Below are positions 1-5,877 of a stretch of 8,808 bases of DNA, piece by piece. Below the pieces are notes generated by a model. It was not told where the DNA came from. It saw nothing but the letters and a program-made list of their open reading frames with translations, and ran no database searches. The DNA comes from Flavobacteriia bacterium (lineage in GTDB: Bacteria; Bacteroidota; Bacteroidia; Flavobacteriales; Flavobacteriaceae): NCBI GenBank assembly GCA_011330545.1, contig DRQI01000270.1, positions 1 to 8,808 of the forward strand. The letters are read 5' to 3'. Each line of letters begins with the position of its first letter. Positions within the stretch are counted from its first letter, which is position 1. The translations under genes were made by a program, and so were the position numbers.

Positions 1-348
1 GTAGCCAATTATATCAATAAAAACTATTATGCCGTCAAGTTTAATGCCGAAGGCAATGAAGTGGTTAAATTTAAAGACCGGACATTTACCAATCCGAATT
101 ATGACCCCGCCAAAGCAAAAAGAAGAAATTCTGGGCACCAACTAGCCGGCTATTTTAGGGTACAAGGCTACCCTACCATAGTATTTTTAGATGAAAAAGC
201 TGATTTGATAACTCCTTTAATTGGATATAAAAACCCTAACCAATTAGAGTTATACTTAACGTTTTTTGCTACTAGAGACCTTAAAAAAACAACTAAGGAA
301 GATTGGCAACAATATCAAAAAGACTTCAAGCCTACCTTTAAAATTTAG
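1..348 (+). CDS. Thioredoxin-fold protein, C-terminal part (5' end outside window)
   Basis: The frame is open from the first base to a TAG stop, giving 115 visible residues; the true start lies upstream. The visible part begins with a helix and strand (AVKFNAEGNE) and later has a YFRVQGYPTIVFLDEKADL segment. This is the thioredoxin-fold pattern in which a proline preceded by Tyr (visible residue 58) is the cis-proline facing the active site, followed by the beta-hairpin and a terminal helix (NPNQLELYLTFF). Any CxxC redox motif would lie upstream, so catalytic activity cannot be judged here. The visible chain resembles the thioredoxin_7/DUF255-like proteins common in Bacteroidota, which are often exported and act in thiol-disulfide exchange. 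The extra segment between the strand and the cis-proline (residues about 22-50, rich in Lys, Arg and Asn) is seen in that group. A GTG at position 61 is in frame but is not taken as the start, because conserved sequence continues upstream of it. The stop codon is 2 bp from that of the convergent methyltransferase gene. Confidence 0.75.
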   Translation, partial: VANYINKNYYAVKFNAEGNEVVKFKDRTFTNPNYDPAKAKRRNSGHQLAGYFRVQGYPTIVFLDEKADLITPLIGYKNPNQLELYLTFFATRDLKKTTKEDWQQYQKDFKPTFKI

Positions 349-350
349 AT

Positions 351-1916
351 TTACGAAATCAGGTTGATACTTACGGTTGAAAGTTCAGAATTGGGGAACT
401 TGTAATAATGATTATTATCAATGGTTAATCCCGCCCGTTCTACAGCCTCTTTAAAAACTTCTATTTCAACAATATATTGGTCAGACAAGCCATGTGTTAC
501 ATCATAGGCCGTACAAGGTGTTTTGCCAATATTAGCACTTACCGTATTAGGGTTTAAAGTATGTAATTCAATCAATAACAATCCGTAAGTAGTTACATAG
601 GGTTTCCATTTTTTTAGGTGCTCAACCAAACTCTGCTCAACATCACTATTGTGTAAAAATTTTCCTTTTGTGGCAAAAGCGCCGGTAGACAAAAAGTGGG
701 AAGGCCTGCTTTTTTCTAAAGGAATATTAAAAGGCCTGTTATGGTCTAAAAAAGAACGGATGTTTAACAAATCAGACAATTTCACGTTGTATAATTCTTG
801 TAATTTTGCATCCATTTCTTTCGGATTGCCAATATCTCCCCAAACTACTTCAGCCCAAACATCAGCTTTTTTGAGGTTCTGTTGCGTGCTTAACAACGCT
901 TCTTTATTATAATCGGCTCCAATCAAAATCAGCTTATTTTGATCTAAGTCTTCACGGCGGTGGGTACCGTGCCAAATCAAATTGAAAATATGCTCTAATA
1001 AGGCTCCATTGCCACAGCCTACGTCAATAATTCCTTTGGGTTGCTGTTCAATAGGTTGGTTAAAAATTGCGATTACAATGGTATCTATCTTCCTAAAATA
1101 GGTTTCGTGTGAGCCGCCACTGCCCCAAACATTGATGGTTCTAAAAACATGTTGTTCATTTCCATGGCTATCCCTTTCAAAAAACGGCTTAAAATTACCA
1201 TCCAAAAAAGAAGCAATATTCGACAATATGGGCAAATAAGATGTTGTCACCCCGTAAGCATAACTTTTATCAAATAGAAATTGGCCTTTTTTGGTAAGCT
1301 TATTATCCTTTAAAAAAGATGCATTTTCTAAAAATAGCTGTAATTTCTTATGGCTAGAAATTATTTCCATACTGTCAAAACCTTTAGCAGTCGCATTAAA
1401 ATTGAGGTAAACCAATAGCGGAATTACCAATACGCCTTCCAAATGAACTAAAACTTCATCTTGAAAATAAGGGTCATTTAAATGTATTGCCTGTAATTCT
1501 TTTAACTTCTCTGAAAGATTTAGCAACTTTTCGTCAAGAATTAATTCTTTATGAAATGGCGTTTGCAATAATCTTAAATGTAGTTGGTACGCTTCGGCAA
1601 ATTCGATATAGTAATAAAGATACTGTTTCAGTTTTTCGAACTTAGAAGTACAGCAGATTCTAATTTGATTCATATCGGCATGATAGCTAAAAATACCTTG
1701 TGAAGCTAAGCTCCGTAAGGCTACATTTAAATAACCTTTGTGAAATTCAGGAAAAGCATTTATAATTTCTCGATGGGTTGTTTCTTTTTTATCTCCTATA
1801 AAAGCAATAATCTTTTTTAATTCTAACGTAGTAATTATATTGGTAATAGCAATACCATCTTGATGTTTAAAAAGTAGGCTTCTGAAAAATTGTTTTTCTT
1901 TTTTTGTGAAATTCAT
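351..1916 (-). CDS. Class I SAM-dependent methyltransferase with large N-terminal region, substrate unknown
   Basis: This 521-residue protein has a Rossmann methyltransferase core in its second half. Motif I is IIDVGCGNGALL (residues 296-307), which binds S-adenosylmethionine. The acidic residue after strand 2 is D335 in IGADYN, and WGDIGNP (359-365, D361) is the motif that contacts the adenine. Just before motif I is WGSGGSHETYF (264-274), a Gly/Ser/His segment not found in ordinary small methyltransferases. Later conserved-looking stretches are LLNIRSFLDHNRPF (383-396), IELHT (449-453) and AYDVTHGLSDQYIVE (470-484). Residues 1-100 are helical and may form a winged-helix-like domain, with helical linker sequence up to about 260. 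From memory, the WGSGG.H..YF segment and the overall layout recall methyltransferase domains of some polyketide assembly lines (apratoxin AprA type), but no polyketide or NRPS gene is next to it. It is predicted to be cytoplasmic, since there is no signal peptide or membrane segment. The ATG start is preceded by an A/T-rich leader with no Shine-Dalgarno sequence. The fold call is firm; the substrate is unknown. Confidence 0.85.
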   Translation of the reverse strand: MNFTKKEKQFFRSLLFKHQDGIAITNIITTLELKKIIAFIGDKKETTHREIINAFPEFHKGYLNVALRSLASQGIFSYHADMNQIRICCTSKFEKLKQYLYYYIEFAEAYQLHLRLLQTPFHKELILDEKLLNLSEKLKELQAIHLNDPYFQDEVLVHLEGVLVIPLLVYLNFNATAKGFDSMEIISSHKKLQLFLENASFLKDNKLTKKGQFLFDKSYAYGVTTSYLPILSNIASFLDGNFKPFFERDSHGNEQHVFRTINVWGSGGSHETYFRKIDTIVIAIFNQPIEQQPKGIIDVGCGNGALLEHIFNLIWHGTHRREDLDQNKLILIGADYNKEALLSTQQNLKKADVWAEVVWGDIGNPKEMDAKLQELYNVKLSDLLNIRSFLDHNRPFNIPLEKSRPSHFLSTGAFATKGKFLHNSDVEQSLVEHLKKWKPYVTTYGLLLIELHTLNPNTVSANIGKTPCTAYDVTHGLSDQYIVEIEVFKEAVERAGLTIDNNHYYKFPNSELSTVSINLIS

Positions 1917-1986
1917 AATTGAGTAATAACTTTTTTAGTCGCGATATTGCACGCAACATATCCAAAAATTATATTTTTTATATTCT

Positions 1987-2018
1987 CAAATTCTTCCTTA
2001 TTTTTTGACTTTGCCAAA
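1987..2018 (-). promoter_or_regulatory. Candidate Bacteroidota-type promoter for the methyltransferase gene
   Basis: Read on the minus strand, TTTG (2018-2015) is followed after 20 bases by AGAATTTG (1994-1987). The Bacteroidota consensus is TTTG, 19 bases, then TANNTTTG. The second box keeps TTTG but lacks the TA. Transcription would begin near 1980, giving a leader of about 65 bases. In such AT-rich DNA this could be chance. Confidence 0.25.
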
Positions 2019-2143
2019 TCTTTATTTTTAGGTTTAAAACCTTACTATTTCAACCGTTTACTAATATAAGATTAAATCTAATTTAATTGTTATATACGCA
2101 AGTATTTAACCTTTTACATACCGCTTATAAAAAAAATTAACCA

Positions 2144-2178
2144 TTTTATTAATTATAAACATATATTTATTAATTTCG
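2144..2178 (+). promoter_or_regulatory. Candidate promoter for the M4 metallopeptidase gene
   Basis: TAATTTCG at 2171-2178 matches the Bacteroidota -7 consensus TANNTTTG at all but one fixed position. The upstream -33 box is poor: only TTTT at 2144-2147, about 23 bases away. If used, transcription would start near 2185 and leave a leader of about 40 bases. Support is weak; this is the best match I found close to the start codon. Confidence 0.25.
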
Positions 2179-2225
2179 AGCGCTTCCCTATAAAATGAAT
2201 TATTATTAATTAAATCTAACTAATT

Positions 2226-5200
2226 ATGAGAAAAAATTATTTTAGGAGTTTCCTTTTTTCGAGTATTGTGATTTTGGGAATTACATCAGCAAATGCTCAA
2301 GAAAAAGAAAATTCAATCCGCCAAAAGGTTGCTGGCTCTAATGGCAACCCAACCTTGATTGTATTGAGCAAATCTTCAAATTACAATCTTAACCAATCGA
2401 AACAAGTTTTAAAAAAACAATTAAACCTCAGTCAGTATGACGATTTTAAAAAAATAAAATCAGAAAATGACAAATTTGGTTACGTCCACCAAAAAAACCA
2501 ACAGTATTACAAAGGTGTAAAAGTAGAGTTTGGTACGTATACCATCCACAGTAAAAACGGAAAAATCCAATCGTTGAGCGGTGAATTTTACGACACTAAA
2601 AGTGCTATTGTTACACCCGGGCTATCCAAAGGCCAAGCATTTCAAGCTGCTTTAAGTTTTGTCGGGGCACAAGCCTACTTATGGGAAGACCGAGCCGCCT
2701 CAAAAGAATTGGGTTACCAAAAACCTGAAGGCGAATTGGTGCTGTTGCCAGTTTTTGACAACCAACAAAAGAAAGGTTCTTCAGAAAAATTAAAATTGGC
2801 CTATAAGTTTGAAATTTTTTCAATACGGCCCATGGGCGGATCTGATGTTTATGTCGATGCAAAAACCGGTAAAATACTTTTAAATAACATCCGTGTAAAA
2901 CATGTAGATAATGTTGGGTACGACGGTAGAGAATACGCTAAAAACACTACGGCAACAAACCGTAAAGAAGTATTAAATACCCTAGCTACTGCCATGGTTG
3001 CAGGTACTGCACAAACACGATATAGCGGTACACGCTCTATTGAAACTACTGCCAGTGGTGGCAATTTTACCTTAAACGATGCCAGCCGAAAAGTATATAC
3101 CAGAAACGCCAATAATGTAGCGCCCGTAGGCAATTCATTACCTTATATTACTAATTATACAGAATTTACGGATAATGATAATAATTGGACAGCAGCAGAG
3201 TATGACAATGCCAGTAAAGACAATGCTGCCCTAGATGCACATTGGGGAGCTATGATGACCTATGACTATTGGCAAAATGTTCATGGAAGAAATAGCTATG
3301 ATAATAACGGCTCTCAATTGAGAAGTTATGTACACGTTGACACCAATTACGACAATGCTTTTTGGTTTTTAAGCGTAATGTCGTATGGCGACGGTAGCTC
3401 AAATGGCAATGAAGGCAATGGCTTTTTTGACGCTTTGACAAGTATTGATGTTGCAGCACATGAAATTGGCCATGCTATTACCGAAACAACTGCAAATTTG
3501 GTATATCAAAAAGAATCAGGTGCCATGAATGAAGGTTTTTCTGATATTTGGGGAGCATCTGTAGAACACTTTGCCAAAGGAAACGGCAATGATGCTGCTC
3601 CAGCAGCATCTGTTTGGCTCATTGGCGATGAAATTGACAGAAGAACAGGTTCTGCCGCATTGCGCTCAATGAGCGACCCTAAATCATTAGGGCAACCCGA
3701 TACATATTTAGGAACCAATTGGGTTAGTGTAACAAACTGTACGCCTTCAAATAATAACGACCAATGCGGTGTACATACAAATTCAGGTGTGCTAAACCAT
3801 TGGTTTTATTTACTAACAGCTGGTGGCTCAGGTACTAATGATGTTGGAGGTTCTTATAATGTTTCAGGAGTTGGTATGAGCAAAGCCGGAAATATTGCTT
3901 ATCGCCTAGAAAGCGTCTACTTAACTGCAAATGCTACTTATAATGATGCCCGAACCGGTGCGATACAAGCAGCCATTGACTTATACGGAGCCGCGTCTGC
4001 TGAAGAAATTGCCGTTACCAATGCATGGCACGCAGTAGGTGTAGGCAACGCTTACGGCGGTGGTGGTGGTACCACTTATTGTACCTCTCAAGGAAATATT
4101 GTAACCGACGAATACATCGGAAGAGTACAATTGAATACCATTGACAACACCTCGAATGCCCCAAGTGGTTATACTGATTTTACGGCTATTTCTACAGATT
4201 TAGCAAAAGGTACTCAATATACAATAACCATCACTCCAACATGGACAGGAACTATTTATAACGAAGGCTATGCCGTATGGATTGATTACAACCAAAATGG
4301 TAGTTTTACCGATGCAGGAGAACAAATCTTTAGCAAAGCAGCATCGAAAACCACTCCGGTAAGTACTACATTTACAATACCGGCTTCAGCAACAAACGGA
4401 GCTACCAGAATGCGTGTTTCTTTAAAATACAACGGTATTCCTACTGCTTGCGAAACATTTACCTATGGCGAAGTAGAAGATTATACCATTAATATCGTCG
4501 CCGGTGGTGGTGCAGATACCCAAGCGCCTTCTGCTCCGGGTAATTTAACTTCAGCAAATGTTACCCAAACTTCTGTTGATTTATCTTGGACGGCTTCTAC
4601 TGATAATGTTGGCGTTACCGGATATGACGTGTATCAAGGCACAACGGTAATTGCTACCGTAACGGCTACTAATTATCAAGTAACCGGTTTAACGGCTTCA
4701 ACGGCGTATGCATTTTCAGTGAAGGCCAAAGATGCCGCAGGTAATGTCTCGGCTGCCAGTAATACGGTAAACGTTACTACGCAAGCACCACCAGATGCAC
4801 AAGCACCTACAGCGCCTAGTAACCTAACAGCTTCAAATGTTACACAATCTAGTGCCGATTTGTCTTGGACAGCTTCTACTGATAATGTTGGCGTTACCGG
4901 ATATGATGTATATCAAGGTGCTACGGTTATTGCTACAGTGACTACCACCAATTACCAAGTTACAGGATTAGCAGCTTCAACAGCATACACTTTTTCTGTA
5001 AAAGCTAAAGATGCTGCCGGCAATGTCTCGGCTGCCAGTAATAGTGTTACAGTAACCACCTTGGCAAATACAATAACATATTGTAGTTCTAAAGGGAATA
5101 ATGTAAACTTTGAATATATTGATTTGGTAGCTATTGGCGGAATTAACAATGCCACAGGAGCCAATGGAGGCTATGGTGATTTTACAGCACTGTCAGGAGG

Positions 5201-5795
5201 GTTGCCTTATGGTAGTAATACCATTGTTGTAAGTGCCGGTTTCTCAAGTTCTTCCTATACTGAAAATTGGAGGGTTTGGATTGACTTCAATAAAAATGGT
5301 GTTTTCGAAAATTCAGAACAGATGGTAAACGGATCATCGTCAAGTGCCGGTAACTTATCCTATACATTCACCGTTCCTACAACTGCTTTGGCAGGAAATA
5401 CCAGAATGCGTGTGTCTATGAAATGGAACGGAACACCAACTTCATGTGAAACGTTTTCCTATGGTGAAGTTGAAGATTATACCGTAAATATTGGTTCTAC
5501 TACCGGAATTGCAGGTTTTAACACCAGTGCTGTGCATATTGATGGAGAATTGGGCAATGAAGTTTCGCTATTTAACGCAAATATTTATCCGAATCCAACA
5601 TCTGGCAGCATTACCATACAATTAAGAGATAGTAGAAATGCCAGTTATAAAATTATAAACATGATTGGCCAAACGGTAAAACAAGGTGCTATTGATGGCA
5701 ATAGTATTAATGTTACCCGCTTAAAATCAGGTATGTATTTCGTAGAAGTCAATGACGGACAAAAATCGATTCTGTCTAAATTGATTAAAAATTAA
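2226..5795 (+). CDS. Secreted M4-family (thermolysin-like) metallopeptidase with GEVED-Fn3-Fn3-GEVED tail and T9SS sorting domain
   Basis: This is a 1189-residue secreted zinc endopeptidase precursor. Residues 1-24 are a Sec signal peptide ending in SANA. An FTP/PepSY-type propeptide (about 25-230) should act as chaperone and inhibitor and be removed on maturation. The M4 catalytic region (about 300-607) shows HEIGH (412-416), whose His residues bind zinc. E436 in NEGFSD is the third ligand, with D440 supporting it. Y427 and H517 (GVHTNSG) correspond to thermolysin Tyr157 and His231, so all key catalytic residues are present. A Gly-rich linker (611-615) leads to GEVED domain 1 (about 617-758, ending GEVEDYTINI), two Fn3 domains (about 764-852 and 857-945) and GEVED domain 2 (about 950-1090). 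C619/C742 and C953/C1074 probably form one disulfide in each GEVED domain. Residues about 1118-1189 (IYPNPTSG through SKLIKN) are a type A T9SS sorting domain, which directs passage through the outer membrane, usually followed by removal and surface anchoring or release. The likely role is degradation of external protein. The gene appears monocistronic and ends at a strong terminator. Confidence 0.95.
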   Translation: MRKNYFRSFLFSSIVILGITSANAQEKENSIRQKVAGSNGNPTLIVLSKSSNYNLNQSKQVLKKQLNLSQYDDFKKIKSENDKFGYVHQKNQQYYKGVKVEFGTYTIHSKNGKIQSLSGEFYDTKSAIVTPGLSKGQAFQAALSFVGAQAYLWEDRAASKELGYQKPEGELVLLPVFDNQQKKGSSEKLKLAYKFEIFSIRPMGGSDVYVDAKTGKILLNNIRVKHVDNVGYDGREYAKNTTATNRKEVLNTLATAMVAGTAQTRYSGTRSIETTASGGNFTLNDASRKVYTRNANNVAPVGNSLPYITNYTEFTDNDNNWTAAEYDNASKDNAALDAHWGAMMTYDYWQNVHGRNSYDNNGSQLRSYVHVDTNYDNAFWFLSVMSYGDGSSNGNEGNGFFDALTSIDVAAHEIGHAITETTANLVYQKESGAMNEGFSDIWGASVEHFAKGNGNDAAPAASVWLIGDEIDRRTGSAALRSMSDPKSLGQPDTYLGTNWVSVTNCTPSNNNDQCGVHTNSGVLNHWFYLLTAGGSGTNDVGGSYNVSGVGMSKAGNIAYRLESVYLTANATYNDARTGAIQAAIDLYGAASAEEIAVTNAWHAVGVGNAYGGGGGTTYCTSQGNIVTDEYIGRVQLNTIDNTSNAPSGYTDFTAISTDLAKGTQYTITITPTWTGTIYNEGYAVWIDYNQNGSFTDAGEQIFSKAASKTTPVSTTFTIPASATNGATRMRVSLKYNGIPTACETFTYGEVEDYTINIVAGGGADTQAPSAPGNLTSANVTQTSVDLSWTASTDNVGVTGYDVYQGTTVIATVTATNYQVTGLTASTAYAFSVKAKDAAGNVSAASNTVNVTTQAPPDAQAPTAPSNLTASNVTQSSADLSWTASTDNVGVTGYDVYQGATVIATVTTTNYQVTGLAASTAYTFSVKAKDAAGNVSAASNSVTVTTLANTITYCSSKGNNVNFEYIDLVAIGGINNATGANGGYGDFTALSGGLPYGSNTIVVSAGFSSSSYTENWRVWIDFNKNGVFENSEQMVNGSSSSAGNLSYTFTVPTTALAGNTRMRVSMKWNGTPTSCETFSYGEVEDYTVNIGSTTGIAGFNTSAVHIDGELGNEVSLFNANIYPNPTSGSITIQLRDSRNASYKIINMIGQTVKQGAIDGNSINVTRLKSGMYFVEVNDGQKSILSKLIKN
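4515..5072 (+). repeat. Tandem duplication of a 279-bp Fn3-encoding unit inside the metallopeptidase gene
   Basis: Two direct copies, 4515-4793 and 4794-5072, each encode 93 residues (a DxQAP linker plus one fibronectin type III domain). By my alignment 77 of 93 residues match, with no gaps. Both copies share the protein stretch LSWTASTDNVGVTGYDVYQG. At DNA level a run of more than 30 bases is identical (around 4589 in copy 1, around 4868 in copy 2), and a second run encodes NVSAASN. Elsewhere the copies differ largely at third codon positions. This suggests an in-frame duplication with some divergence, possibly kept similar in patches by gene conversion. Confidence 0.9.
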
Positions 5796-5818
5796 GTAAT
5801 AAGTATTTTAAATACCTT

Positions 5819-5848
5819 AAAAACCCGAGCTATTTGCTCGGGTTTTTT
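5819..5848 (+). terminator. Intrinsic terminator of the metallopeptidase gene
   Basis: A perfect stem CCCGAGC / GCTCGGG (5824-5830 with 5836-5842) closes a 5-base loop, TATTT. It is preceded by AAAAA and followed by TTTTTT (5843-5848). The hairpin lies 23 bases after the metallopeptidase stop codon and ends 29 bases before the ABC-F start, so it should separate the two transcription units. The A-run on the left would allow some function on the other strand, but no minus-strand gene ends here. A small AT palindrome, GTATTT-T-AAATAC, lies just before it at 5803-5815. Confidence 0.92.
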
Positions 5849-5849
5849 G

Positions 5850-5857
5850 TTACTTTG
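5850..5857 (+). promoter_or_regulatory. Candidate -7 box for the ABC-F gene
   Basis: TTACTTTG differs from the Bacteroidota -7 consensus TANNTTTG at one fixed position. It is the only good candidate between the terminator and the start codon. No proper TTTG box lies 19 bases upstream, because that place is taken by the terminator stem; a TTTG at 5833-5836 is too close. Transcription would begin near 5862, giving a leader of only about 15 bases. Confidence 0.35.
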
Positions 5858-5877
5858 TATTCCACTAATTTTATCAT

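Larger units (their letters stand above)
1917..2225. other. AT-rich divergent intergenic region between methyltransferase and metallopeptidase genes
   Basis: These 309 bases separate two divergently transcribed genes, so both promoters must lie here. The region is much more AT-rich than the flanking genes and has no open frame of useful length. I see no hairpin with a T-run, no tRNA and no clear riboswitch fold. The leader in front of the metallopeptidase ATG consists almost only of A and T with an occasional C and no purine-rich Shine-Dalgarno sequence, as is usual in flavobacteria. A few GC-rich islands (around 1938-1955 and 2177-2188) stand out but have no recognised function. Confidence 0.6.

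Noticed and set aside
61..348. Separate small gene starting at the GTG at 61
   Set aside because: The same frame is open to the window edge, and the upstream residues (YAVKFNAEG) fit the thioredoxin fold, so the gene starts further left.
649..912. Plus-strand open frame of 87 codons inside the methyltransferase gene
   Set aside because: It lies wholly antisense to a gene with clear methyltransferase motifs, and its translation shows no recognisable domain.
1917..2225. Hidden small RNA, riboswitch or origin in the AT-rich intergenic region
   Set aside because: I found no stable GC stem, no T-run terminator, no repeated DnaA-box-like motif and no known riboswitch core; high AT content alone is usual for leaders in this group.
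2611..5164. Several minus-strand open frames of 69-94 codons (2611-2862, 2849-3133, 3250-3459, 3506-3718, 4952-5164)
   Set aside because: All are antisense to the M4 protease gene, which has continuous domain evidence. Their translations are low-complexity or featureless, as expected of shadow frames.
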